Below are positions 1 through 11,360 of a DNA stretch of 64,000 nucleotides, one piece after another. The stretch lies in NCBI GenBank assembly GCA_013397845.1, contig VZTG01007653.1, forward strand, positions 2,592,831 through 2,656,830, read 5' to 3'. The translations under genes and the position numbers were made by a program. Position 1 is the stretch's first letter, and each line of letters opens with the position of its first letter. Source of the stretch: Melanocharis versteri (lineage: Eukaryota > Chordata > Aves > Passeriformes > Melanocharitidae). The notes under the pieces were generated by a model. It did not search any database and was not told the origin of the DNA. It was given only the letters and a program-made list of their open reading frames with translations.

Positions 1-3000
1 GTCACTCCTACACCTGCAGGTGGCACCTCACGTAATACTCCCCATGCGATCATTTAGACCTTCCCAGGGCTGTGCCAGCAGCACATTTCTGTAACAACTC
101 CCTATTTTCAATGCCTTGATGATTCAGGAAAATATTAAACAAAACACAGAAGCTTAATGATGGGACCACGCTGGCAACTGCCAGCCCCACAGATCTTCAT
201 TCACTCAAGCTGTTTCTTATCTCACTTATCTCCTTTTCAGTCAATTTTTTTTAATCTAACAGTACTTGTGCTATTTGTCCTCTCCACATATTGAGCTAAT
301 AAATGCTCCTCTAATGTTAGGTCCAAAGCATAAATGAAATCTAAATGGCACAACCCTACCTTGTAGGTGCTTCCAATGTCTGGAAGAAAAGATCAAACCT
401 AACTTCCAGACATGCATGTTCTCATTTCTCTTATCTGGCCAACCAATTCTGTTGGAAATAAAGCCCTTGGCTGCAGTGCAAGCCTACCAACACATTTTAG
501 TCAATTTTGCCTTCGTTTAAAATAATTTTGAAGAGTTTTTTGAAAGCCTCCCAGTCAATCCATGTTAGAAGACCAGCAGGTGCCTAGGTTGTGCTGTACC
601 CCTTATTCTAAACATGAACTTCGCAATTGCTTCTGTCCCATAGTACCATGCTTTGATTAAATTTATCAAATTCTTGCCTCATGAAGTTGCAATGTCACAT
701 GGCTGATTTTTGACACATATTTGGGATAGAGATCATCTGCCTCACTGATTTGAGCATGGGGATACCTTTTGGTTAGCCCTCTCCCTGCTCTGCAGAATTA
801 TCCTAAGGAGAGAAGAAAATGTGGTACTACAGACTCAAGGCTCAGTCTAATTCTGAGACCACACACAAATAATCTTACACCTGGAACCCCTGCTAACCGC
901 ACAGCAACCTTATTTATTCTTTCTTTCCTTGTTCCCTTTTGTACACTCTGTTCCAGAAGTTTTCGTTATTTGTTTTAATTCCTTTTGCCAAGTCTCACTC
1001 AGCTTGGTGTCTGGCAATCCTTCCTCACAATTTATAACCTGTAATATGTTATCTTCTTCACTACTTAATCCCCATTTCCACATCTGTTAGATTCTCTGCT
1101 TACATATTGTTTTTATTGTTGGCTATTTATCTAAGACCACAGCCCCCCATTTCTAGCCTTCCCTTTGCGATGAAAGCTCCAGCTGGAATTTCTTAATGTC
1201 AAAAAGATAAAAGATTTGCTCTGCTCGTATTTAACTCCCTGTGGCTTTGGAGTGTGCTGGCTGCAGATAGTTCTTTTCCAAATGCCTCCTCTGTTGCCTC
1301 CTTGTTTATCTCTCTCTTCCATTCAAATGGTATGCCTTGGAAGGGACAATTACTGATCTTGTCTAACCTACCGTGAACACATTGTAAGGAAAACTTTAGG
1401 CTTGGTCCTGGCCAGCTCCCTGAAAGTCCTCGTAGGTTCCTGTGGGTTGAAACAGACCTTGATAAAGTCTCTCACTCTCCATTGCTGTGCTGTGGGTATT
1501 ACTACAGGGTCAAAGCAAAGCCAGTCCACTCCCAGATGCAGAATCCTCCCGGATGAGAGAGAGAACAAAATCGTACATTTTATTCTCATTCCCACTGAAC
1601 ACTGAAGGTGACCAAAAGCTTTATGTTTGGGGCAGTCAGGATGGAGAGCTGGGAAAATGGGCAAAATCTGGAGTTCTGTATGGCAAAGGGAGACAAGGAC
1701 TACTTCAGGGCTGAGAATGAGAAGAAAAATACCTGTAAATTCATGGAATTATTTTGAGTTTGCTCTCTTTTTTAGATGATGGAGTTCTTGCCTGGCAACT
1801 TTCCCCTCTTTTCTCAGATGTCTGCAAAAGAATTCAGAAATTCAAGACTTTTCTGTATACATTCAATTAACTACACTTCTTGCTCATCAGTTTTCAGTGT
1901 CCAGCACTCAGAGAAGGTCAGCACTGGCAACCATCATGAAATTATTTTTATCCCCAGCCCTGGACTGCTAGTTCCTGCAGAAACACAGCACTGTGCAGGG
2001 GCACCTCAAACTACCTGGTACATAGGTCAGGGCTGCACATCTGTCAGGCTTATGCTGCACACTCTGCATGAACATCCAAACTTTTCATCCAAAGCAATAC
2101 CTGTATTTAAGACCTATGAGACCGGGCTTATAGAAATGTCCATTTTTCTCCACTCTGGCAACTTTAATGAAACTCTCCCAGCAAATAAAAATTAGTCCAG
2201 TATTACGGCTTATCTTAACCAGTACAGAGGTCTAAATCCCAGCAAGGATAAAAATAAAACAGGGACAATTAATTCTTACCACAAAGAACTGAAAAACTAA
2301 AGAGGCAAAAGAGTCAGCTGCAATTAGCCTCTTCTAGAGATGGAGTTCACAGAACAGGGTAGATTAATTGACTTAATTAGGAAGTCAAGAACTGAAGCAA
2401 TAATTAAACTGAAATCACCTGAGAAGGCAGCAAGTTCCTTAACCTGAAGACCATTAGTCTTCTCTAAATTGCATCCTCCCTGATTGGATGACCCCTGCAA
2501 TTAATCAGCATTGATTTAAAATTGCTCTTTTAGGTGTAAGCACTGTCTTACCCACTGCTGGCTGATGTGCTGCTACTGGCTAGCTTGGTTCAGAAAGCTG
2601 TCAAGCTCCTGTGGAATGAGCAGCTGCAGCTGGAGTGCTTATCCTGCTGGATCTGCTGTGGGAAGCAAAACTGGACCACCACAAATAAGCTGTTCCATGC
2701 TGACTCATTTCAAAGGAAAAATCTGTTTTGAAGATGCTGTTGGGGCTGCGGTATTTGTCACCTGGTGACAACCCTCACCTTGGGAAAGAATGCAAAATCC
2801 ACCAGCTCCCAGCAAGGAGCATTTTAGTCACATCTTGAGGTTAAAATTCAACCTTCACTTTGATGGGCTGTGATAGGAAAAGAAATAGAATGAGCGACGA
2901 GCCTAACTTTCCCTTTCCCCTGACACAGTCTCCTCCATCATTCCCACTGCCTTTCCCACCTTCCACATTGTTTTTGTGCAGGTCAAATATGTTGGGGGGG

Positions 3001-4645
3001 GCTCACTGTAGACACCTGGGCCACCCATGTGTAGAGTGATTTACAGCCAAATGCTCTTGAAGTTTGGATGCAGGAATGTACTTCAGGACATGGTGCCACA
3101 CTAACTGGCTGTACAGCAGCACACACGCACACACGTGACCAGCCAGGACAGAACGGCAACAACCTGTGGGGCAGCACTGCCTGAGGACCACAGAAACCCA
3201 CTGCACGTTCTGGCAGTGTGGGCTCTGCTCAGACCCAACTGCTGCTGCTGAGCTTTCCTATGCTTTCTTCTAGAAACTCTGACTTTCTTTTCCAGCCATT
3301 TCTGTGATTCCCTCATTGAGGAACACACTCAGTGCAGGTAGCTCGGTGCGCAGCTGCAGTGGCAGCCGCAGGTTGAGCTCTGGGTGGTGAGAACCCCAGG
3401 CAAGAGGCCAGGAACTGGCGCTGACCCTTTGCACAACAGAGGGCACAGGACCTGTGGCACAGCCAGGTGACCGGACACTGAGACACAGCAGGAGCCAAGA
3501 ACTCAGTAGGAAGAGCCAGGACTTTGTCACACACAGACCGGGAGGGCATAAAAGTTCAGAGTTTCCTTTGTTTAGGTCCCTCCTTGGAGGCACCAGCTCA
3601 AGCTGTTTCTGTGTTATTGTGCTGTTAATAAATTGCTCTAAGGAAGCAGATTTCTGAGGCTCTGCTAAGGGAAACCCAGGCTCGAGACGGTAAGAAAACC
3701 TGGTCTGAGTGTGTGTGCGGGGTGTGTAGGGAGTCAAGTGGGACACTCATCAGTTCAGTGGAGCTGCCTGCTGAGAAGGGGCTTTGGTTCCAGCAGTTAA
3801 AAGTCTCTGGTGGTGGGAGTGTGATTGCCAGAGTGCCTCCTGAACAGCCAGTCAGGAAAGTTTCCTTCACACCCTTTCAGAGGGGAGGTTATTCTGGGAT
3901 ATACGAAGGCTTAAATTACACAGCAAAAGCCTCCTTTAACCAACTTCAATTTCATTCCAGGCACACTGCTGTACCTGCTGTCCCCACCGCACAGGACTTC
4001 TCCCACCCCTGCTGCTTGTGTGTCCAGTGCTTAACCGAGGTAACAAAATCAGTTTTTGTTCCTGTAACTTGGGGCATCCAAAAAGAGAGAGGCTGACATC
4101 CCATACATTCGCTAAAGGCTTCACGCTTTTCTTACATAAGCAAAAGAACAAAGATCAGCTCAAGCAAATTCTCTATTTGCTGGGAATCAGAGCGATAAGG
4201 AGAATGTCCCTTGGGTTACTGTATTACCTAAAACCTTGGCTTTTGCTGGTGCACTCATTATGGTGAGAGGTGCCTGTATGAATACTGATAGTTTGCATGT
4301 GTCTGCTGGTTTAGATAGGACCCTGAACAAACCCCTGGGAGCTCTTGCCTCCCATGTTTGCATTTTGATAAACTTCTGCAGGATGTGGAATGGGAGATCC
4401 TGGAACCAAATGACTGCAGCCCTTTTCTGCTATTTCCTCCTGCAGCTTTATAGCCAACTGCAACAAAAGCATTCTGTGATGGCACTGGGATCTGAACGCG
4501 CAACTGTGGATCCCTTAAGGTAATCAATGAGTCAGGCTGAGGCATGCCTGTGCATTAGGAAAACCTGTTTGATGGCTGTCAGGAGGTGTTACTCCCAGTC
4601 TAGTTCATCCCGTTCTGGGGCAGGTGCCAGTCCCACCTCCATTAC
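1..4645 (-). other. TST: TST intron (partial); no coding sequence recognised
   Basis: This stretch follows the GT donor of the large TST exon (4645-4644, minus strand) and runs off the left edge. The exon carrying the rhodanese active-site loop (CRKGVTA in known TST proteins) was not found in any frame on either strand here, so it should lie to the left of the window. Contents are ordinary unique sequence with one short CR1-like scrap near 1.35 kb and a short G run near 2994-3001. Open frames in this stretch, for example 3270-3746 minus, resemble no protein I know. Confidence 0.7.
1326..1372 (-). repeat. short degenerate CR1 3'-end scrap
   Basis: On the plus strand the words TTGGAAGGGAC and GTCTAACCTACC, spaced as in the reverse complement of the CR1 3' untranslated tail, suggest a decayed CR1 end on the minus strand. 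The match is short and diverged, so this is tentative. Confidence 0.35.
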
Positions 4646-5174
4646 CTTGGTCCAGCTCGGTCCCCCGAAACCGGCCCTCGGGGCGGGAATCCACCACCTG
4701 GAAATTTAGGGACGACACGTTCTGTACCATCTCCTCAAAACTCTTCACCAGGGCCCTGTTCAGCCTGGCCTTAAAGACAGCCGGGGTGGGCTGGGTGACC
4801 TCCGCCGTGACGGGGTGCCCCTCCTTCACCCAGTTCTTGAAGCCACCGTTCAGCACAGAGACCTCCTTGTGCCCAAAGGCCCGGAACATCCACCAGGCGC
4901 GGGGGGCGTAGAAGGTGCCCACCTCGTCCCCGTCGTACACCACCACGTGGGTGTCATTGCTGACGCCCAGCCCTCCCACGTAGTCGGCGAAGTGAGACTC
5001 GCTGGGCAGCATGAAGTCGTAGGGGGAGGACTTGTCCCGGCACTCCTCGATGTCGAAGAACGACGCCCCGGGGATGTGCCTCTCCTTGAACTCCTGCCGG
5101 GCGTTTCGCTCCTTGAGGGGGTACCAGGAGGCGTCCAGCACCCGCAGGCCGGCGCCTACCCGCCCGGCCCGCAC
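4646..5174 (-). CDS. TST: Thiosulfate sulfurtransferase (rhodanese), large 5' coding exon, N-terminus missing
   Basis: TST moves the sulfane sulfur of thiosulfate to cyanide, giving thiocyanate, in the mitochondrial matrix. The frame is continuous from 5174 down to the donor at 4645-4644 (CAAG then GTAATG). It encodes the non-catalytic rhodanese domain and the linker: LRVLDASWYP, ERHIPGASFFDIEECRD, SPYDFMLPSE, THVVVYDGDE, YAPRAWWMFRAFGH, SVLNGGFKNW and DSRPEGRFRGTELDQ. The EERHIPG/WWMFRAFGH pattern fits both TST and MPST, but FFDIEECRD and SVLNGGFKNW are TST-like where MPST has FFDIDQCSD and SLLDGGLKNW. The first visible codon (GTG, 5174-5172) is internal. About 20 N-terminal residues that precede it in known TST proteins, normally in the same exon, are absent, and the homology stops beside the N at 5176. 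The catalytic exon lies left of the window. The gene is divergent from MPST. Confidence 0.9.
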
Positions 5175-5450
5175 CNGCGGGAACCGCGGCCCCGCCGGGC
5201 CGGGAGGGGCTCGCAGCGGCAGGCGGCGGGGCCCCGGTAAGGCCCCGGCTGCAGGGGTGCTCCGGGGCGGGCAGAGCCTTGGGGCCGTGCCTCACCCCGG
5301 GGCGCTTTGCCCCCGGGGCTGCCCCGCTCCCCTCTGGCTGCTGTCAGTGCTGGCTGCCGTCCCTGGAGGTCGAGGGATCAGATGGGCTGCGTGGGGCTGG
5401 GCGCAGGGCGGGACTGCCGTGGCTGTCCCGCTCGGGGCAGTGTTTGGGAT
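4650..5450. promoter_or_regulatory. CpG-rich divergent promoter between TST and MPST
   Basis: Bases are strongly GC- and CpG-rich, densest around 5080-5420, in contrast to the AT-richer flanks. TST reads left and MPST reads right from it. On the plus strand GCCCCG then GTAAGG at 5231-5242 is a good donor, so a non-coding first MPST exon could end at 5236 and splice to an acceptor at 5605-5606 or 5609-5610. No TATA box is evident. The island includes the TST coding exon, so its exact limits and start sites are inferred. Confidence 0.6.
5176..5176. other. single ambiguous base, probable collapsed assembly gap
   Basis: This is the only N in the window. It sits in extremely GC-rich sequence inside the TST coding exon, and homology to TST ends there. 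The upstream bases translate in no minus-strand frame that I checked to the conserved N-terminal helix (ALVS..WL-like) seen in MPST at 5686-5712. The simplest reading is that a segment of tens of bases or more was dropped here. Confidence 0.6.
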
Positions 5451-5664
5451 GAGCTCTGGGAAACTGCTTTCCGGGCTGGAGCATTTCAAGCCCCTCATTG
5501 TAGGTTTAGCCGGCACCTCAGTGCAGACGTGAGTCCCAAAATGCATCTTTGTCCAGTTGCTTTTTGAAAGGCTGGTCTCTGATTTGTGACTCTCTACCTT
5601 CTGCAGTCAGGTGGACTCAGGGAGAATTCAGAAATCGGCTAATCTCAGCCAGGACTCCGGAGCG

Positions 5665-6259
5665 ATGTCGCAACAACTCTTCTACCGAGCTCTGGTGTCT
5701 GCAAAATGGCTTTCAGAAGCCATCAAGTCCCAGCAAGCTGGCCTGGCTTTGAGAATCGTGGATGCATCCTGGTATTTGCCAAAGATGAAGCGTGATCCAA
5801 AGCGAGAGTTTGAGGAGCGCCACATCCCTGGTGCAGTTTTCTTCGACATTGACCAGTGCAGCGACCGAACCTCGCCTTACGATCACATGCTGCCCAAGGC
5901 TAATGACTTTGCCGAGTATGTGGGGAAGCTGGGTGTGGGGAATGATTCCCATGTTGTGGTGTATGATGGCAGCGACCAAGGTCTCTTCTCAGCACCCCGG
6001 GTATGGTGGATGTTCCGGGTCTTTGGTCACGAAGCTGTCTCCCTTCTGGATGGTGGCCTGAAGAACTGGCAGCGAGAGGGGAATGCACTGAGCTCGGGGA
6101 AAACACAGGTAGCTCCATCTGAGTTCCATGCCTCCTTGGACAAATCCCTGGTGAAAACGTACGAGGACGTCTTAGATAATTTGGATTCCCATCGTTTCCA
6201 ATTGGTGGATGCCCGCACTGCAGGACGGTTCCGGGGAGTAGAGCCAGAGCCTCGAGATG
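5665..6259 (+). CDS. MPST: MPST coding exon 1
   Basis: Residues 1-198 plus one base: the inactive first rhodanese domain, the linker and the start of the second domain (RFQLVDARTAGRFRG). It ends before GTAATG at 6260. Confidence 0.95.
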
Positions 6260-7171
6260 GTAATGTGCCTTCTGAGATACTGGCATTATAAAGAGGGGCT
6301 TAATTTAAGGTGCCCGTCGCTTTGACTCCTGTAGCAGTAATGATGGGAAATGATGGCTGTCTCTTATGGGATGGGACTCGAGGCAGTGTGTCCACCTGTC
6401 CTCCTCTCCTTTTGACTAGCAAATGCTACTCTTTGAAAATTCAGCAGCAGGCAGCCATGTATCTTTTTTTCCTCATGAGGGGCTGCGGTGAGGACCATAG
6501 CTTTCAATACACCCCAAAGAATCTCATTGATCTCTTCGAGTACTGGTGCTACTCTTCCCCTCAGAACAGCCTCTGGAGGTGCTGTATTGGTGTGGGTTTC
6601 TCTGATGTGGAGAAAGATGTGGAGGGAATTGAGCAGAAGAACAGAACTTGACAGGGTTGTGTCCATGTGGTAGCATGAAGGCTACACATAGAGCCATCCT
6701 TCCTGAGCAATCAGTAATCTAGTAAAGCAAAGTGTAACAGAAATAAATGTATTTGTTTTAACAAAATACATTAAGTAACAAATACTCCTTCCAGTGAAAC
6801 AGAATAGGCTTTGCAACAGGCTTGTCTCAGACAATAGAAGTTAATTCCTATCTGTATTGTTTTTCTCTCCAGGAATTGAGCCTGGTCATGTCCCTGGGTC
6901 GATGAGCATCCCCTTCACTGATTTCCTCACAGAGTCTGGCTTAGAGAAGACCCCTGAGCAGATCCGCACTCTGTTCCAGGAGAAGAAGGTGGACCTTTTA
7001 AAGCCAGTGGTAGCCACGTGTGGCTCCGGGGTCACTGCTTGCCACGTGGCTCTGGGGGCCTACCTTTGTGGCAAGCCAGATGTCGCAGTGTACGACGGGT
7101 CCTGGGTGGAATGGTACATGCGGGCACAGCCTGAAAATATTATTTCTGAGGGAAAGGGGAAAACAGTGTAA
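5665..7171 (+). CDS. MPST: 3-mercaptopyruvate sulfurtransferase (two coding exons)
   Basis: MPST transfers sulfur from 3-mercaptopyruvate to thiol acceptors such as thioredoxin, releasing hydrogen sulfide, in mitochondria and cytosol. Coding exons 5665-6259 and 6873-7171 join in phase (G|GA) to give 297 codons, the same length as the human enzyme. The first domain has ASWYLP, EERHIPGAVFFDIDQCSD and SAPRVWWMFRVFGH. The second has GHVPG, FQEKKVDL and the active loop CGSGVTA with the catalytic cysteine at residue 248. CGSGV rather than CRKGV marks MPST and not TST. The start is the first in-frame ATG (5665-5667), giving MSQQLFYRALVS, and it aligns with known starts; the upstream frame opens only on GTG codons. 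The end reads ISEGKGKTV then TAA. Next to its paralog TST in head-to-head orientation, it shares the intron position and donor sequence (GTAATG). No disabling change is seen. Confidence 0.97.
6260..6872 (+). other. MPST: MPST intron
   Basis: GT-AG intron of 613 bases; the acceptor is TTTTTCTCTCCAG ending at 6872. It contains an AT-rich stretch near 6720-6785. The open frame running on from the first exon to 6291 is intron read-through. Confidence 0.9.
6873..7171 (+). CDS. MPST: MPST coding exon 2, catalytic loop
   Basis: Residues 199-297 of the catalytic rhodanese domain: GIEPGHVPG at the start, KPVVATCGSGVTACH around catalytic Cys248, then YDGSWVEWYMRA and a TAA stop. Confidence 0.97.
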
Positions 7172-7358
7172 TAAGATGCATTGTCTCCCAGCTGTGCACG
7201 TAGTTTGCCTTGAAACAGGATTTGGAAATGATGGGTTTAGCATTCCTGGTTAAGTGTCTTGAGATGAAGGCGTTGGATAACAATTATGCGCACATGGTGC
7301 TTCGTCACTTTCTCCTTACCCTGCTGCTGCTGCTTAGGAGGATAAAGATGACAGCAGT

Positions 7359-7458
7359 TCTGGGCAGCCAGCTCTAGGTGACCCTGCTTGAGCAGATAGG
7401 GTGGAACAGATGTCCTCCCAAGGTCACTTCCAACCTCAGCCGTTCTGTGATTCTGTGA
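7359..7458 (+). mobile_element. CR1 LINE 3' tail inside the MPST 3' UTR
   Basis: The order GCTCTAGGTGACCCTGCTTG, a diverged middle, TCACTTCCAACCTCAGCC and finally the octamer-like TTCTGTGATTCTGTGA is the typical end of an avian CR1. It lies after the MPST stop (7171) and before the polyadenylation signal (7845), so it is probably transcribed in the mRNA. Confidence 0.85.
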
Positions 7459-7844
7459 CCATTTCACCAAATCAGATGAATGGCAGAGAGTGCTGCTGCC
7501 TTCATGGGGAGTTAATTGAGTTAAGCCAAGATCCTGACTCAAAACATTCAGTCATGTTCATTCACGGGATGGTCATACTTATATAACTGTGCCTCGTAAT
7601 CCTGCTCTCTGCTTCTGTCCTGCCCATGCGTGTTATGGCCATTTTGAGTGCAAAACTTTGTGGAAAGGCATGGCTGTTAAAGGAGCAAATGTGGCTTTCA
7701 GGTTGGCACTTAGGCTAGAGACTTGATTTGTATTTCTTCTTGTACTTGGACTCTAAATGCAGTGTGTACTTAGCCAGCCTTGTAGCCCCATGGTCCAAAA
7801 TCCCCCTTCAAAGAAAGAAAAGATTCTGGGATTTAAACAATGTA

Positions 7845-7850
7845 AATAAA
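7845..7850 (+). terminator. MPST: probable MPST polyadenylation signal
   Basis: AATAAA is the first canonical signal found after the MPST stop and would give a 3' UTR of about 0.7 kb. A GT-rich stretch (GTGAGTGTTGCTTGGGTG) follows at about 7886-7903, as expected for cleavage-site context. Confidence 0.6.
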
Positions 7851-10800
7851 CACATTTCAAGATCTTTTTGCTGAATGGAACTTACGTGAGTGTTGCTTGG
7901 GTGAATCCTTTTCAGGAATTCTGTTTTGATGGAATCACTTTGTCCACAGTGAGATTCAAATGAGATACTTCCTTCTCTCTGTGAGTAGAATCACACCTCT
8001 TATCCTCAACAGCTCTTTGACCCAGGAAAGACAATGGCATGCCTCTCTCTTGGGTCTCTGCACCATCTTCCTCTTTTCAGGCCTTGTCCATTTGCTTTTT
8101 TGCCTTAAAGTCCACAGCTGTCAGTCACAGCTCTGTTCTTGGAATGCTGGATGTGAGCTCACATAGTGGAAAATGGACTGCTTGAGTATTTTCATTCTTA
8201 CCATTTAACCTTCCCTTAAAAACTTAGCAGAACTGAGACCTACAAAGGAATAGCCTGCACTGGCACATATTTTTCCCCAAGATCTTTTTCTTTTATATCT
8301 AAAAATTGAAAGCACACCAGGTATCCCTGATAATGTCCAAGAATTTGTTCTCTCTGGGATTTTCTCCTCTACGAAAAATGCCCAAAACTAAACAAAAAAC
8401 CCACAGAAACCTCCCACAAAAAAACCTGCATCTCTTCTGGCCTACTGGTAACTTAGAAGTTAATGAGACAGTTTCTTCTCTTGGGGTTGCAGCAGCAGGT
8501 ACCCGTGGACATCTGTGGATGATGGGGTTGCCCTTTCTAGGGAAAGCAGTGGATGCTATTTGTCACAGGTTTGACTGCAAGGACTGGATTCTTCCCTATT
8601 GCTGAGTGTTTATTCTTTGCATTTCCTTTGGCCTCTTTTGGCTGCTTCTTCTTGGTCTTGGCTTGCATGCATGCAAGCTCTGTTTCTGCTCATCTCCTGA
8701 GCAGCTGGAGTTTCGCTGTCCAGTTTGTTTCTTCCTCTGTCCTCCCCACTCGCATGTACAGCCTGACCACCCAGTGACTGAGAGCCTGCGATTTCCCTGC
8801 TTGCATCCTGACTGACAGCTCAGCTCTTTGAGGACTTGGGGCTGGCATTGCAGCAAGTGCCAAGTATACAGAGTGCACAGGGGTCTGAAACAAGTGACCT
8901 TCTAGTATGCAGAGAGGCTGATTTTATGATTATGTGGCTAGAGGAGTGCTGTTCCTGCTCTGTTTCTCCAGGAAATTTTTGTTATTAAGAAAATTGACAT
9001 ATTATTTCAGACTTATTTGCAATAGATACAGGGAGCTGGCTCTTGTGTGTCCTTCCAGGATATTTGTTGATGCATCTTAAGCACTGTGTTTCTTTTCTGT
9101 CACTGACCCAGCAGTCCTTGGGGTCAGTGGGAATCTCTCTGCTTCCTCTTGAGACTGAGATGCTTTTCTCTGTCCTGTGTGTTGCAGGGAGGTGTGTGGC
9201 ACAGCCCAGCCATCCACCTGCAGATTGCAAATTAAGTGCAAAACTTCCCTCTCCCCTTGCTCTACATTTCACCCCTGTGGCTCGATGACATCTAGCAGGG
9301 CCCTTCCGCCTCTCTGGTATTTATGCCAAGCTTGGCAGTACTCAACTGCCCTTCTCAGGCTGAATTTTCTGCTGCAAAATCTCAGCGATTCTTACCAGCT
9401 TTTGGCAAATCTTTTCCCAGATGCTTAACTTTGCCTTGATTTCTCCACAGAGGAGAAAGGAGAAACTGAGATCTTCTTTCCCACAGCAAGATACTTTGTT
9501 TTTCTGGGGTATTCCCTCTTAAGTCATGTATCAAAAATCTATCCAAGAGTCTTCTGATGTTCCCCCTCCTTTTAGTTGAGATCTGTTCTGGTGATGCAGG
9601 CAAAGCACTGAGAGCGTTGTGGAGGCTGAGACAATGTTTTCAGAGCCTGGAGACTGCAAAAACCTATTTTGAGGTATAACAGATGCTACTGGACATATGG
9701 AACAGCTGAGGGAACTTACACCAGGACTAAAAATGTTCTGCAGATCTTTATGTCCCTGAGTCAGTGGGTGGGTTTCCTACAGGAATCGAAAGCTGGGGAG
9801 AAGTGGATATAATGCAAATCACTAATGTTCATGACTTTCCTGTGGAAAATTTGCCACAGGGAAATGGGAATAGCATATCTTTGGTGGAATAGGGCTCATG
9901 GTAGCCAAAAAAGTAGCCTAAACAACTGGCCTGATGTAGGAGGAAGGTCACATTGACCTGTGACTAACGACGCTAGAGTGTTTACAGCTGTCCTATGTAA
10001 ATTTGAGAATCCCAGGCCAGCATGTAAACTCTTTTATGGTTTATTGGTGTATTTTACTATCTGCAATACTTTTGTCCTGAAGGAGATTTGGATTCTGTGA
10101 AAACAGTCTGGTCTAGTCAAAAGTAATCCCATGGTCCCCTGTTCTTCACTTGTCTTCTTCATCACTTGCCTTCCTCTTCCTTCCATACTGCTCCGTAGCA
10201 GTCAGGTTGCACTATTTCACGCTTCATTTCCCAGCAAACATTTTGTTCCCTTGCAAACTTTTCCAAATTCTTAAGAAGCCCTTCTTCTACCAGCACCACT
10301 GGCCCGAGCACTGCATGAGCCATGGTAATTGCTGTTGCCTGCAGGGATGTTTCATGTTCCTCTCATCTCTCCTGGTCCCAACCAGGTGCTACACGACCAT
10401 TCTGTCTCCTTCTCCCAGCAGTCTTCCAGCAAAGGTCCTGAGTGATGCACGTACACACACAGGCTTTGCACACTGCTTTGAATGCAGGTACATTGCTCTC
10501 AGACCTCATGCAGCCCAAGGAGCTGGAGAAAGGTTAGCTTGCCTGCATGCCATGGGGCCTTTCTCTTCCTGCTCCAATATGGCTGGCTCAGCTGGCAATC
10601 GAGCTGGACTCTATTATTGAACTATGTCCACCCTAAGTCCAGTGTAGGGAATTTTATTTGCCTGATTCACTGTTGGCTTAATGGCAAAATGTCAGAGCAT
10701 CACTTGTCTTCCCCCCTCCACTTCCTGCGGAAAAGAGAGTGATGCTGAAACTACATGGACATGCTGACTAGCTCTTCCTGGTTTCTTCTCCAGTGCCTCA

Positions 10801-11274
10801 TGCCATGTAATCCCCAATATGTATTCCCAGCCTGTCAGAGTGGTGACACTGTCTGTGCCAACACATGGTGATCCCTGTTCCCACTGCTGCTCCACAACAC
10901 AACAATTCCATAAGAGCAGCTCCACAGTGCCAGAGATGCATCATATGCCACATACCAAGCTGGCTCATCAGAGCACTGCAGTGTGTGTAACCTTCTGCAG
11001 GATTGCATTGCAGGCCTGGCTGCTGAACCAAGAACTCCCAGTTTACCCCTTGCTCTGTTCTCCTCAGCTGGTTTTCAGCCCAGTATCCAGTGGCTGTCAA
11101 GTTTTTCCTGCTTCCAGTCCGTTTGTGCAATGGTCACTATGATTTCACTGGGTACTCGGCAGGGCTGTACGGTCTTACATTATGACACAGCCTCATGTAA
11201 TCTCTTGCTTGCTCTCGTCTCTGTTTCTGTACATGTGTTTCATATACAGTTATCATAAAGACAGGAGGAACAAG

Positions 11275-11360
11275 TCATAGAATCACAAAACATTAAGGTT
11301 GGGAAAGAACTGAAGAACCGATATCATCGAGTCCGACCACCAACCAAACACCACCAACTG
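11275..11360 (-). mobile_element. CR1 LINE 3' tail (minus strand)
   Basis: The plus strand reads TCATAGAATCAC, then TTAAGGTTGGGAAAGAAC, then ATCATCGAGTCCGACCACC. This is the reverse complement of a CR1 3' end, so only about 85 bases of the 3' terminus are present, typical of extreme 5' truncation. Confidence 0.85.

Noticed and set aside
3270..3746. 158-codon open frame on the minus strand in the TST intron
   Set aside because: No conserved motif, and overlapping open frames of similar size exist on both strands; consistent with chance.
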